Positions 26,022 through 34,765 of a DNA stretch of 64,000 nucleotides are shown one piece after another (within the stretch, counting starts at the first letter, position 1; each line of letters opens with the position of its first letter). Location: the NCBI GenBank assembly GCA_030841105.1, contig JAVEDE010000022.1, forward strand, positions 19,430 through 83,429, written 5' to 3'. A program made the position numbers and the translations under genes. The stretch is from Pyrinomonadaceae bacterium. Its GTDB lineage: Bacteria > Acidobacteriota > Blastocatellia > Pyrinomonadales > Pyrinomonadaceae. Under the pieces are notes generated by a model. The model did not search any database. It had not been told where the DNA came from and saw only the letters and a list, made by a program, of their open reading frames with translations.

Positions 26022-27302
26022 TTGCGTATCCTCTGGCTCAAAACCGAACTGCTGCATCCCGTTGACAAGGGCGGGAAGATTCGCACGTTTCACATGCTCC
26101 GCGAGTTGAAACGCGAACACCACGTCACCTATCTCACGCTCGACGACGGGAGCGCCGCGCCGGACGCCGCAGAGCGCGCACAGGAGTACTGCCACGAACT
26201 CGTGCGCGTCGAGCACCGGACGCGCGCGAAATTCTCCGCCGCCTTTTACGGCGAACTCGCCGCGAATCTCATCTCGCCGCTGCCGTATTTCATGAAGAAG
26301 TACAAGTCACAGGGGATGCGCCGCGAGATCGAGCGGCTCGTCGCCGCCGACAACTTCGACGTGCTCGTCTGCGACTTTTTGCAGCCGAGCGTGAACGTGC
26401 CGCCGCGTCTTCCGCTCGCAACCGTGCTCTTCCAACACAACGTCGAGGCGATGATCTGGAAGCGGCACTATGAAGTGCAGTCGAACCCGCTCAAGCGAAG
26501 TTACCTCTACGGCCAGTGGCGCAAGTCGCACGCTTACGAGCGCGCCGCCTGTCGTCGCTTCGACCACGTGGTCGCCGTCTCCGAAGAAGACCGCGAGACG
26601 ATGGAGCGCGCCTACGGCCTCAAGTCCGTGAGCGACGTGCCGACGGGAGTGGACACGGAATTTTTTCGCCCGCGCGGCGCGGAACGACGCGAGCCGCACA
26701 ACCTCGTCTTCACCGGCTCGATGGACTGGCTGCCGAACGAGGATGCGATCCAGTTTTTCACGAAAGAGATCATGCCGCGCATCAAGCAACAGATTCCCGA
26801 CGCGACGCTGACGGTCGTCGGCCGCAACCCTTACGCGAGTCTGGTCGAACTCGGCAAACGCGATCCTTCGATCATCGTGACGGGGCGCGTCGAAGACGTG
26901 CGGCCGTACATGGAGCGGGCGGCCGTATACGTCGTGCCGCTGCGCGTGGGCGGCGGCACGCGCCTGAAAATCTACGAGGCGATGGCGATGGAGAAGCCCA
27001 TCGTCTCGACCACCATCGGCGCGGAGGGATTGCCCGTCTCAAACGGGCGCGAGTTGCTCCTCGCCGACACGGCCGAAGCATTTGCCGCGGCGGTCATCGG
27101 CGTGTTGACGGATGAAGCGTCGGCGCGCGAGATGGGCGAGCGCGCGGCCACGGCGGTGCGCGAGCGATTCAGTTGGGACAAGGTGAGCGAGGCGTTCGCT
27201 GAATCGTGCGCGCGTGCGGTGGCGTCGCGCAAGGCGACGCGCGCGGTGGCCGGCGACGACGGCAGCGGCGCGTTGGAAAATTTGTTGGGGGGGCGCGGGT
27301 GA
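26022..27302 (+). CDS. Glycosyltransferase family 4 (exosortase-locus type)
   Basis: 426 residues from TTG at 26022 (MRILWLKTELLHP, a typical family start); an alternative TTG is at 26010. GT-B features: VDKGGKIRTFHMLRELKRE, VLFQHNVEAMIWKRH, VVAVSEEDRETMERAYG, FTGSMDWLPNEDAIQFF, and the donor site VGGGTRLKIYEAMAMEKPIV. The pattern resembles the glycosyltransferases (stp1-like) repeatedly found in PEP-CTERM exopolysaccharide loci. Upstream in-frame sequence inside the asparagine synthase gene is not part of it. The stop TGA overlaps the next ATG (TGATG). Confidence 0.9.
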   Translation: MRILWLKTELLHPVDKGGKIRTFHMLRELKREHHVTYLTLDDGSAAPDAAERAQEYCHELVRVEHRTRAKFSAAFYGELAANLISPLPYFMKKYKSQGMRREIERLVAADNFDVLVCDFLQPSVNVPPRLPLATVLFQHNVEAMIWKRHYEVQSNPLKRSYLYGQWRKSHAYERAACRRFDHVVAVSEEDRETMERAYGLKSVSDVPTGVDTEFFRPRGAERREPHNLVFTGSMDWLPNEDAIQFFTKEIMPRIKQQIPDATLTVVGRNPYASLVELGKRDPSIIVTGRVEDVRPYMERAAVYVVPLRVGGGTRLKIYEAMAMEKPIVSTTIGAEGLPVSNGRELLLADTAEAFAAAVIGVLTDEASAREMGERAATAVRERFSWDKVSEAFAESCARAVASRKATRAVAGDDGSGALENLLGGRG

Positions 27303-28843
27303 TGGCGTTGGCGGGCGAGAGATTTTCGTTGAACGGACGGCAACGTCTCGTGTTGCTCGTCGTCGTCGCGGGCGCGTCGCTCGCGCTGGCCTTCGGGAGC
27401 GCGTTGACGAAAAGCCCTTGGAGCGACGAGGCGTGGTTCGCGCAAGCCGGGTTGAACCTCGCCACGCGCGGCGAGATGACGACGCCCGTGCTGGAAACGA
27501 CCGGCACTAACTTCAAGGGGCTGGATCGGCATACCTACTGGGTGATGCCGCTGCATCTGGTGACGCAGGCGGGCTGGTACAAAATTTTCGGTTTCAGTTT
27601 GTTCTCGATGCGCGCGCTGTCGGCCGTGTTCGGCGTGCTGGCGTTGTTCGCGTGGTACGTCGTCGTCAAGCGTCTGTCGGGTAACAAGTGGGTCGCGCTC
27701 CTGACGTTCCTGCTGCTCGCCTTCGACTACATTTTCGTGATGGGGGCCTCGTTCGGGCGGGGCGACATGATGAGCATGTCGCTCGGCGCGTCGGGCTTGG
27801 CCGCTTATCTCCACTTGCGCGAGCGCAACTTCGCGCGCGCCGTCCTCGTCAGTCAAACGCTGATCGCCGCTTGCGGGCTGACGCACCCGAACGGCGGCGT
27901 GGCGTTCTTCTCCGGCCTCCTGTTCCTCACGCTCTACTTCGACCGCGCGCGTCTCAACTGGCGGCATCTGGCGTTGGCCGCGATCCCTTACGCCGTCGGC
28001 GCAATCGGTTGGGGCGCGTACATTCTGCAAGCGCCTGCGGATTTCGTGGCGCAGTTCACGGCGAACGCTTCGACGGGCGGGCGCATGAGTGGTCTGACTT
28101 CGCCGCTCGCCGCGATCAAGAACGAGATCACGCTCAGGTATCTGACGGCCTACGGTCTGGGCGGGCACTCGCCGGGCACGACAGGCCCCGTCTGGATCAA
28201 GAGCTTCGTCCTGCTGGCTTACGTCGTCGCGCTGGCGGGCTGTTTGAGCGTCCGCGCGATCCGCACTCACAAAGGTTATCGCGCGTTGTTGATTCTAACG
28301 GGAATATTTTTTCTCGTGCTCACGTTCTTCGACGGGCAGAAGCTCTCTTTTTATTTAGTCCACATCGTCCCGCTCTACACCGCGCTCGTCGCCGCCTTCG
28401 TCTACTGGTGTTACTCGACGCGCTTCGTGCCTGCGTGGGCGCTCGCGCTCTGTCTCTGCGGCCTGCTCGCGATTCAGACGGGCGGCATTCTGTACCGCAT
28501 GAAACTGAATCCTTACGGGCGCAGTTTCATCCCGGCGGTCAACTTTCTGAAAGCGCAGTCGAAACCGAACTCCGTGGTGATGGGGAGCGCGGTGTTAGGC
28601 TTCGGGATGGGTTACGAGCGCGTGTTGGACGACGTGCGGTTCGGCTTCAACACCGGCAAGCGGGCTGACTTCCTCGTCGTCAACGACGTGTACGAAGACT
28701 CGATCAAGCATTACCGCGCGGGCGGCGAAGGCGCGGAACTCGCGCGCCACATGAACAATTTGCTGGATAGTGAATACAGGTTGGTTTACGACGAGCACCT
28801 CTATCGGATTTACGCGCGGCGGGATTTGCAGTTCGTTAAGTAG
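27302..28843 (+). CDS. GT39/ArnT-like membrane glycosyltransferase
   Basis: 513 residues with about twelve hydrophobic segments. After the first helix it has SPWSDEAWFAQAGLNLATRG, the Asp-Glu pair in the first periplasmic loop typical of the PMT/ArnT/GT-C group. HTYWVMPLHLVTQAGWYKIF follows, matching PMT_2 proteins. They use a polyprenyl-phosphate sugar donor in the periplasm. The GT2 gene that follows looks like a dolichyl-phosphate-mannose-synthase-type enzyme that could make such a donor, so the two may work as a pair (inference). The acceptor could be a glycan, lipid or protein. Confidence 0.85.
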   Translation: MALAGERFSLNGRQRLVLLVVVAGASLALAFGSALTKSPWSDEAWFAQAGLNLATRGEMTTPVLETTGTNFKGLDRHTYWVMPLHLVTQAGWYKIFGFSLFSMRALSAVFGVLALFAWYVVVKRLSGNKWVALLTFLLLAFDYIFVMGASFGRGDMMSMSLGASGLAAYLHLRERNFARAVLVSQTLIAACGLTHPNGGVAFFSGLLFLTLYFDRARLNWRHLALAAIPYAVGAIGWGAYILQAPADFVAQFTANASTGGRMSGLTSPLAAIKNEITLRYLTAYGLGGHSPGTTGPVWIKSFVLLAYVVALAGCLSVRAIRTHKGYRALLILTGIFFLVLTFFDGQKLSFYLVHIVPLYTALVAAFVYWCYSTRFVPAWALALCLCGLLAIQTGGILYRMKLNPYGRSFIPAVNFLKAQSKPNSVVMGSAVLGFGMGYERVLDDVRFGFNTGKRADFLVVNDVYEDSIKHYRAGGEGAELARHMNNLLDSEYRLVYDEHLYRIYARRDLQFVK

Positions 28844-28921
28844 CGAGAGCGAGTTGAAAGTATTCTCCCACGCGTTGCGAGATGTGAAGTTCGGCGGCGG
28901 CGCGAAAGAAAGGTCTAAAGG

Positions 28922-29959
28922 ATGCGAGACACGGCGGCGTTGAAAGATTATGCGGTGGCGGCGGCGACGGCTTCGCACGGGCGCGGGGCGCTGGAGGAAG
29001 AGCAGCCGGTGATTGCCGTGCTCATTCCCTGCTACAACGAGGAGTTGACGGTGGGGGAAGTGGTCGCAGATTTTCGCGCGCAGTTGCCGGAGGCGGACAT
29101 CTACGTCTTCGACAACAACTCGACGGATCGCACGGTGGAACGTGCGCGCGAGGCGGGCGCGAAAGTTTATTTCGAGCGGCGGCAGGGCAAGGGCTACGTC
29201 GTGCAGTCTATGTTCCGGCAGGTGGACGCGGACATCTACATCATGGTTGACGGCGACGGCACGTACCCGCCCGCAGAGGTTCACGCGCTCGTCGAGCCGG
29301 TGCTCAGGGACGAGGCCGACATGGTGGTCGGGTCGCGTCTGCACGACGAGTCTTCGAGCCAGTTCAAGTCTCTGAACCGCGCGGGCAACAAGTTGTTCCT
29401 CTCGGTCTTGAACTCGGTCTTCAAGGTGAAGATCACGGACATGCTATCGGGCTATCGCGTCTTCAGCCGCCGCTTCGTCAAAGGCGTGCCGCTTTTTGGC
29501 GGCGGCTTCGAGACGGAGACCGAACTGACGATCAAGGCGTTGGAGCGCGGCTACCGCGTGGTGGAAGTGCCGGTTGATTTGACGACGCGCCCGGAGGGCA
29601 GCTTCTCGAAGATACGCATCGTCCACGACGGGCTGCGGATCATGAACACCATCCTCGCGCTCTTTCGCGACTACAAGCCGCTGACGTTCTTCGGCGCAAT
29701 CGGGTTGTTCCTCGTCGCGCTCGGACTCGTCCCCGGCCTCGTCGTGGTGGTCGAATTTTTCGAGACGGGGCTGGTGCTGCGTCTGCCTTCGGCGGTGCTG
29801 GCCGTGGGGCTGACGCTCGCGGGAATGTTGTCCGTCACCATCGGCTTAGTGCTGCACACCATCGTGCGGCGGTCGCAGGAGTTCGATCACCAGTTGCGCA
29901 CGATGCTCGACGAGTTGCGCACGCAGTTGCGGAAGGACAGGGGCGAGGGGGGACAGTGA
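28922..29959 (+). CDS. Glycosyltransferase family 2, polyprenyl-phosphate sugar synthase type
   Basis: 345 residues. GT-A domain: AVLIPCYNEELTVGEVVADF (~31-50), IYVFDNNSTDRTVERA and IYIMVDGDGTYPPAEVHAL with the DxD metal site. Then SRLHDESSSQFKSLNRAGNK and MLSGYRVFSRRFVKGVP. Two membrane helices (~255-320) end the protein, as in DPM1/GtrB-type enzymes that transfer a sugar to polyprenyl phosphate. The GTGA overlap at 29956-29959 couples it to the methyltransferase gene. Confidence 0.9.
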   Translation: MRDTAALKDYAVAAATASHGRGALEEEQPVIAVLIPCYNEELTVGEVVADFRAQLPEADIYVFDNNSTDRTVERAREAGAKVYFERRQGKGYVVQSMFRQVDADIYIMVDGDGTYPPAEVHALVEPVLRDEADMVVGSRLHDESSSQFKSLNRAGNKLFLSVLNSVFKVKITDMLSGYRVFSRRFVKGVPLFGGGFETETELTIKALERGYRVVEVPVDLTTRPEGSFSKIRIVHDGLRIMNTILALFRDYKPLTFFGAIGLFLVALGLVPGLVVVVEFFETGLVLRLPSAVLAVGLTLAGMLSVTIGLVLHTIVRRSQEFDHQLRTMLDELRTQLRKDRGEGGQ

Positions 29960-30702
29960 ACACGATGAACAACGGACAAACTCTCGGCAGCGACGGCGTG
30001 ATGGTGGCCGACCTCGAAGTGATGGCCGAGGCGAACAACTATCGTAACTGGATGTACAAACGCATGGAGCCGTACATCGGCCAGCGCATACTTGAAGTCG
30101 GCGCGGGGATCGGCAACTTCACGGAGTTGCTGTTGGATCGCGAACTAGTGGTCGCGTCGGACAAGTACCAGATGTGCGTTGACTATTTGCAGCAACGTCT
30201 GGGGGCGCAACTCAAGGGCGCGCCCGTGCAGATGGACTTGGCCGCGCCGCCGGAGAGCGCGCTGCACGCGTACAAGTTCGACACGGTGATCTGCATCAAC
30301 GTGCTCGAACACGTCGAGGACGATGCAAAGGCTCTCGCCTTTATGCACTCGGTCTTAGTGCCGGGCGGGCGCGTGATCCTGCTCGTCCCGGCGTTCCAGT
30401 TTCTCTACGGCACGATTGACCGCGCCATCGAACACTACCGCCGCTACACGCGCAAAGATTTGCTGCCGCGGATGCACGAGGCCGGGTTCGAGGTGGAGAG
30501 CGCGTTCTACATGAACGTGATCGGGATGGCGGGCTGGTTCTGGAACAACCGCGTGCGGAAGATCAAGGAAGAGAACCCCGGCCAGATCAAGATTTTCGAC
30601 AAGCTCATCGCGCCGTGGGCGGAGCGCGTCGAGCGCACGCTCCCGCCGCCCTTCGGCCTCTCGCTCATCGCCATCGGGCGCAAGCAGCAGCAGCAGCAGT
30701 AA
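29956..30702 (+). CDS. Class I SAM-dependent methyltransferase
   Basis: 248 residues. GTG at 29956 overlaps the previous stop; an in-frame ATG three codons later (29965) is an alternative. Motif I is ILEVGAGIGNFTELLLD (~36-52), then VVASDKYQMCVDYL, and FDTVICINVLEHVEDDAKAL as post-I/II motifs of Methyltransf_11/12 proteins. AIEHYRRYTRKDLL is common in methyltransferases next to dolichyl-phosphate-mannose-synthase-like genes. Substrate probably a lipid-linked sugar or glycan. The C-terminus ends in a glutamine run (CAGCAG codons). Confidence 0.87.
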   Translation: MNTMNNGQTLGSDGVMVADLEVMAEANNYRNWMYKRMEPYIGQRILEVGAGIGNFTELLLDRELVVASDKYQMCVDYLQQRLGAQLKGAPVQMDLAAPPESALHAYKFDTVICINVLEHVEDDAKALAFMHSVLVPGGRVILLVPAFQFLYGTIDRAIEHYRRYTRKDLLPRMHEAGFEVESAFYMNVIGMAGWFWNNRVRKIKEENPGQIKIFDKLIAPWAERVERTLPPPFGLSLIAIGRKQQQQQ

Positions 30703-30741
30703 AGACTCCACGCATCGAAGACGAAACGAAGGCGAAGAATT

Positions 30742-32541
30742 TTGACTCGAACGTCAGACATCCATGTACGCACGCACGGTCGCGTGGACGCCGCGGGCGA
30801 ACCGGCGGGCGTGAAGTGGTCTTGGCGGCACGTCGTCGTGCCGGTTGCGCTCTACGTGTTGGTGACGTGGCTGACGGATGCCTTCTACATGGGCGACACG
30901 TCGTTCTACGGCGCGATGGTGGCGAACGTGGCGGGCGGGCGCGTCTATCAACTGTGGGAGGCGACGGGGAACTATTCGCTGTGGGAGTTCGGGCATTTGC
31001 TGTGGCGGCCTCTGGGCGTCGCGGCCTTTCCCGTGCTTCGTCCGCTCGCGGGCATGTCGGTCGGCTCAGACCTCAGCCCCGCCGCGCTCTACGCGATGGT
31101 CGTGCTCAACTGGCTCGCCGGGCTGGCGTGCGTCGTGCTGATGCACGCGCTCCTGCGCCGCGTCTGCGAACGCGAGTGGATCGTCCACGTCACCACCGCC
31201 GCCTTCATCTTCACGCAGGCGTTTTTGAATTACACGCAGACGGGTTGCTCCTACGTGCCGGGGCTGGCCTTCCTGTTGCTCGGCCTCTACTTACTTCTAC
31301 GCGATGGCGGCGACGGCAGACGCGTCGAACGTGCGTGGCCGACGGCGACTCTGGCTGGCCTCGCCTTCGCACTCGCGGTCGGCCTGTGGGTTCCGTACCT
31401 GTGGGCTGTGCCGGCGGCGGTCTGCGCGCCGCTCGTGCTCTACGGCTGGCGGCGACCGGAACTGTGGCGGCTCTCGATCTACGCCGCGCTCGCGTTCGGG
31501 TTGTTGACGGGCGCGCTGTTCATCGCCGTGGCCTTAGGGATCGGGATTCGTTCGGTGGGCGGGTTCAGGGAATGGGTCGTGGCGTCGTCGCATCACCTCG
31601 TCCAGAACCGCGGGCTGCCGCAGGTGGTCTTCGGTCTCGCGCGCTCGTTCATCAGCATGGGCGGCGATAACGTCGTCTTCAAACGTTACCTGTTGCACGA
31701 CCCGTACAGCCCCGTGTCGCTCGTTGATCTCTTCCGCCTCAGTTTGTGGAAGCTCGCGCTCTTCTACCTGTTCCTCGCGGCGGTGCTCGTCAACCTGTCG
31801 CGCTCGCCTTTTGGGCGCAGGCTGCTCGGCCTGCTCGCGCTCGCGGGGTTGCCCGTGCTCGGCTTCGCGCTGGCGTGGCAGGGCACGGTGATGGAACGTT
31901 ACCTGCCGTGGTTTCCGTTCCTCTTCCTCGCGCTCGCCTATTCGCTCGGCGACCGTCGCGCGTTCCGCTTGGGCAAGGCGATCACTTTGATTTTTATGCT
32001 GGCGATGGCCGTCACGAATTTCGCGGCGATGCACCGGAGCGTACTCTACCGACGCGAGGCTGCGGCTACGGCGCGCGCGAGCGAGTTGCAGACGCTCGTC
32101 CGGCCGCAGGACATCGTGCTCGTCGGCAAGGACGAGTTGGAAAACTTCGTCCGCGATTTTCCGTTCAACCCGGTCAACCATCACAACGGCCTGCGCGTCC
32201 ACTCGTTCCTGCCGCTCGGCATGCCGCAGTTGACCGAATGGCGCGCGGACGTGGCGCGGAAGTCGTTCGCGGCGTGGGGAGCGGGCGGCGACGTGTACGT
32301 GGCGCGGCGCGTGTTCGCCGCAAGACCGCGCGCCGAGTGGGAGTGGGTCGAGGGCGCAGACCCGCGCGTGCGTTGGGCTGAGGTCGCGGAGTTTTTCGCC
32401 GGACTCGAAACGGGGCGCACGCTCGGCGGCGAGGACGGCTTCGTGCTCGTGCCGCAGACGCCCGCGAACGAAAAGTTTTTAAGTCAATACAACGCGCCGG
32501 GCGTGACCGCCGCGCATGACAGCGCGCCGGTTGTCAGATAA
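30742..32541 (+). CDS. Polytopic membrane protein, glycosyltransferase-like
   Basis: 599 residues starting at TTG 30742 after a GAAGGCGAAGAA purine stretch. About ten to eleven membrane helices occupy residues ~22-440, and a soluble C-terminal domain of ~150 residues follows. TDAFYMGDTSFYGAMVANV in the first periplasmic loop contains an acidic pair in the position used by GT-C enzymes, but the usual PMT motifs are not clear, so the assignment is tentative. It lies between the methyltransferase and algD-like genes and probably works on lipid-linked sugars at the periplasmic face. Confidence 0.65.
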   Translation: MTRTSDIHVRTHGRVDAAGEPAGVKWSWRHVVVPVALYVLVTWLTDAFYMGDTSFYGAMVANVAGGRVYQLWEATGNYSLWEFGHLLWRPLGVAAFPVLRPLAGMSVGSDLSPAALYAMVVLNWLAGLACVVLMHALLRRVCEREWIVHVTTAAFIFTQAFLNYTQTGCSYVPGLAFLLLGLYLLLRDGGDGRRVERAWPTATLAGLAFALAVGLWVPYLWAVPAAVCAPLVLYGWRRPELWRLSIYAALAFGLLTGALFIAVALGIGIRSVGGFREWVVASSHHLVQNRGLPQVVFGLARSFISMGGDNVVFKRYLLHDPYSPVSLVDLFRLSLWKLALFYLFLAAVLVNLSRSPFGRRLLGLLALAGLPVLGFALAWQGTVMERYLPWFPFLFLALAYSLGDRRAFRLGKAITLIFMLAMAVTNFAAMHRSVLYRREAAATARASELQTLVRPQDIVLVGKDELENFVRDFPFNPVNHHNGLRVHSFLPLGMPQLTEWRADVARKSFAAWGAGGDVYVARRVFAARPRAEWEWVEGADPRVRWAEVAEFFAGLETGRTLGGEDGFVLVPQTPANEKFLSQYNAPGVTAAHDSAPVVR

Positions 32542-32585
32542 GGTTGAAGAGACGCACGGCCAACCGCGCGTCCGCAAGTTTTAAA

Positions 32586-32635
32586 GACTACGAATCAAGC
32601 GGCGGAGATAGACTACCAATCAAGCGGCGGGAATA
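32586..32635. repeat. 25-base tandem duplication before the algD-like gene
   Basis: Two adjacent 25-base copies (32586-32610 and 32611-32635) differ at three positions. Each ends with a ribosome-site-like word (GGCGGAG and GGCGGGA). Only the second is properly placed before the ATG at 32639. Confidence 0.85.
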
Positions 32636-32638
32636 AAT

Positions 32639-33952
32639 ATGAAACTGAGCGTGTTCGGACTGGGCTATGTGGGTTGCGTGTCGGCGGCGTGCTTCGCGCG
32701 CGAGGGGCACGAGGTGGTGGGCGTTGACGTGAACGCGACGAAGGTGGAGATCATCAACGGCGGGCGCAGCCCGATTGTCGAGGCGGGCGTCGGCGAGTTG
32801 ATCGGCGAGATGGTCGCGGCGGGGCGTCTGCGCGCGACGACCGACACGGCCGAGGCGATTCGCAACTCCGAGGTGTCGCTCGTCTGCGTCGGCACGCCGA
32901 GCAACGCGAACGGCAGTCTCGATCTGAAATACGTGCGGCGCGTGTGCGAAGAGATCGGGCGGGAGTTGCGAACGAAAGACGCGCGGCACACCGTCGTCAT
33001 TCGCTCGACGATGCTGCCGGGGACAATCGAGTCAATCGTCGTGCCGACGCTCGAAGAGCATTCGGGCAAGCGTGCGGGCGCGGATTTCGGCGTCTGCATC
33101 AACCCGGAGTTTTTGCGCGAGGGCACGTCGCTCAAAGATTTTTACGCGCCGCCGTTCACGCTCGTCGGCGCAGACGAGGAGGAAGTGGCAGCGGTCGTGC
33201 GCGAACTTTACGCGCGGCTCGACGCGCCGCTCCACGTCATCGGTGTACGCGCCGCCGAGATGGTCAAGTACACCTGCAACTGTTTCCACGCGCTCAAGGT
33301 GAGCTTCGCCAACGAGGTCGGGAACATCTGCAAGGAACTCGACATTGACAGCCACGAGGTGATGCGCGTCTTCTGCGAAGACACGAAGTTGAATTTGTCG
33401 CCCTACTACCTGAAACCCGGCTTCGCCTTCGGCGGTTCGTGCCTGCCGAAAGACCTGCGCGCGATCACTTACAAGGCGAAAGAGTTGGACGTGGACGTGC
33501 CCGTGTTGGCGTCTGTGCTTCAAAGCAACCGGCGACAGATCGAGCACGCGTTGGAGATGGTTTTGGCGACGGGCAAAAAGCGCATCGGCGTGCTCGGCTT
33601 CTCGTTCAAGGCGGGGACGGACGATTTGCGCGAGTCGCCGATGGTGACGCTCATCGAGTCGCTCATCGGGAAGGGAATGCAACTCGCCATCTACGACCGC
33701 GACGTGTCGCTCGCGCGCCTCTTCGGCGCGAACAAGGAATACATCGAGCGCGAGATACCGCACATCTCGCAACTCATGCGCGACGAGATCGGCGAAGTGC
33801 TGGAAGCCTCCGACGTGCTCATCATCGGCAACAAGGCGGAAGAGTTTCGCGAGATCGAAACGCGTTTGCGCGAGGGGCAGACGGTGATCGATCTCGTCCG
33901 CCTGTTTGAACACCGCGTCAGCGAAGGCTCGTATCAGGGCATCTGCTGGTAG
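32639..33952 (+). CDS. algD: GDP-mannose 6-dehydrogenase (AlgD family)
   Basis: 437 residues, almost the length of Pseudomonas AlgD (436). It oxidises GDP-mannose to GDP-mannuronate with two NAD+ in the cytosol. The Rossmann motif is FGLGYVG (6-12). The catalytic nucleophile is Cys268 in FAFGGSCLPKDLRAITY, the same number as in AlgD. The central domain has NPEFLREGTSLKDF and AEMVKYTCNCFHALKVSFAN; the C-terminal domain has GVLGFSFKAGTDDLRESPMV and GANKEYIEREIPH; the protein ends YQGICW, close to the EGICW end of AlgD. UDP-glucose dehydrogenases (Ugd) differ in these places. The product would feed a uronate-containing glycan made by this locus. Confidence 0.9.
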   Translation: MKLSVFGLGYVGCVSAACFAREGHEVVGVDVNATKVEIINGGRSPIVEAGVGELIGEMVAAGRLRATTDTAEAIRNSEVSLVCVGTPSNANGSLDLKYVRRVCEEIGRELRTKDARHTVVIRSTMLPGTIESIVVPTLEEHSGKRAGADFGVCINPEFLREGTSLKDFYAPPFTLVGADEEEVAAVVRELYARLDAPLHVIGVRAAEMVKYTCNCFHALKVSFANEVGNICKELDIDSHEVMRVFCEDTKLNLSPYYLKPGFAFGGSCLPKDLRAITYKAKELDVDVPVLASVLQSNRRQIEHALEMVLATGKKRIGVLGFSFKAGTDDLRESPMVTLIESLIGKGMQLAIYDRDVSLARLFGANKEYIEREIPHISQLMRDEIGEVLEASDVLIIGNKAEEFREIETRLREGQTVIDLVRLFEHRVSEGSYQGICW

Positions 33953-33965
33953 CCGTAGAAGACAA

Positions 33966-34041
33966 GTGAATCGTGGATCGTAAATCGTGAATAGTAGAAA
34001 ACCCGCTTTCCTCCATTCACGATTTACGATCCACGATTCAC
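33966..34041. repeat. Heptad-repeat inverted repeat H (GTGAATC type), perfect arms
   Basis: The left arm (33966-33992) is GTGAATC, GTGGATC, GTAAATC, GTGAAT. The right arm (34015-34041) is its exact reverse complement over 27 bases. The 22-base loop includes GAAAACCCGCTTTC. It lies 13 bases after the algD-like stop and 27 bases before the next start. No T-run follows, so it is not a classical terminator. Confidence 0.93.
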
Positions 34042-34068
34042 GGCCTTTTCTTCGTCGTTTCTAAGAGC

Positions 34069-34746
34069 ATGAATCAAATTGCGACCGGCTCTACTCCCGC
34101 GCAACCTAAACCGGGGAAGAGTCGTGCGCGGCGTGTGGCGCGTGTGGTGGTTGCGCTCGCCGTCGCGTGGCCTGCGGTCGCATGGGTTGCGGCGCGCGCG
34201 CTCGTCGTGCGGGACGAGTCGCCGCGCGCCGACGTGATCTTCGTGTTGAGCGGCGCGAGCGAGTACGTCGAGCGCACGCGTTACGCGGCCGAATTGTTGG
34301 CGCGGGGCGTCGCGCCGAAGATCGTGTTGACGAACGACAATTTGCGCGGCGGGTGGAACAGCGAACAGCAGCGCAACCCTTATTTCGTCGAGCGCGCAGC
34401 GGAAGAGTTGCGACGCGCGGGCGTGCCCGGCGCGCAGATCGAAGCGTTGCCTGAGCCGGTGGCGAGCACTTATGATGAGGCCGTCAGGCTGCGCGCTTAC
34501 GCGTCGGAGCGCGGCATCAAGTCGGTCGTCGTCGTCACCTCGGCTTATCATTCGCGCCGCGCGGCGTGGACGATGCGACGCGTGCTCGGCGGGAGCGGCG
34601 TGCGCGTCCAGAGCGCACCGGTCGCGGCGGCTGGCGCGCACCGGCAGACGCCCGGCGCGTTCAGTTGGTGGCTCTCCGCGCGCGGGTGGCGGAGCGTCGC
34701 GCCGGAGTATCCCAAACTCGTCTATTACTGGCTTCGCTACGGTTGA
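34069..34746 (+). CDS. YdcF/SanA-type DUF218 protein
   Basis: 225 residues. One N-terminal membrane helix (~26-45) is followed by a DUF218 domain: SPRADVIFVLSGASEYVERT, then GVAPKIVLTNDN, ASTYDEAVRLRAYASERGI and VVVTSAYHSRRAAWTMRRVL. YdcF-like proteins are linked to envelope polysaccharide or vancomycin-barrier phenotypes, but the reaction is not settled. It probably faces the periplasm. The next gene starts 19 bases later. Confidence 0.87.
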   Translation: MNQIATGSTPAQPKPGKSRARRVARVVVALAVAWPAVAWVAARALVVRDESPRADVIFVLSGASEYVERTRYAAELLARGVAPKIVLTNDNLRGGWNSEQQRNPYFVERAAEELRRAGVPGAQIEALPEPVASTYDEAVRLRAYASERGIKSVVVVTSAYHSRRAAWTMRRVLGGSGVRVQSAPVAAAGAHRQTPGAFSWWLSARGWRSVAPEYPKLVYYWLRYG

Positions 34747-34765
34747 GCGCGAGAGGGCGGGCGAC

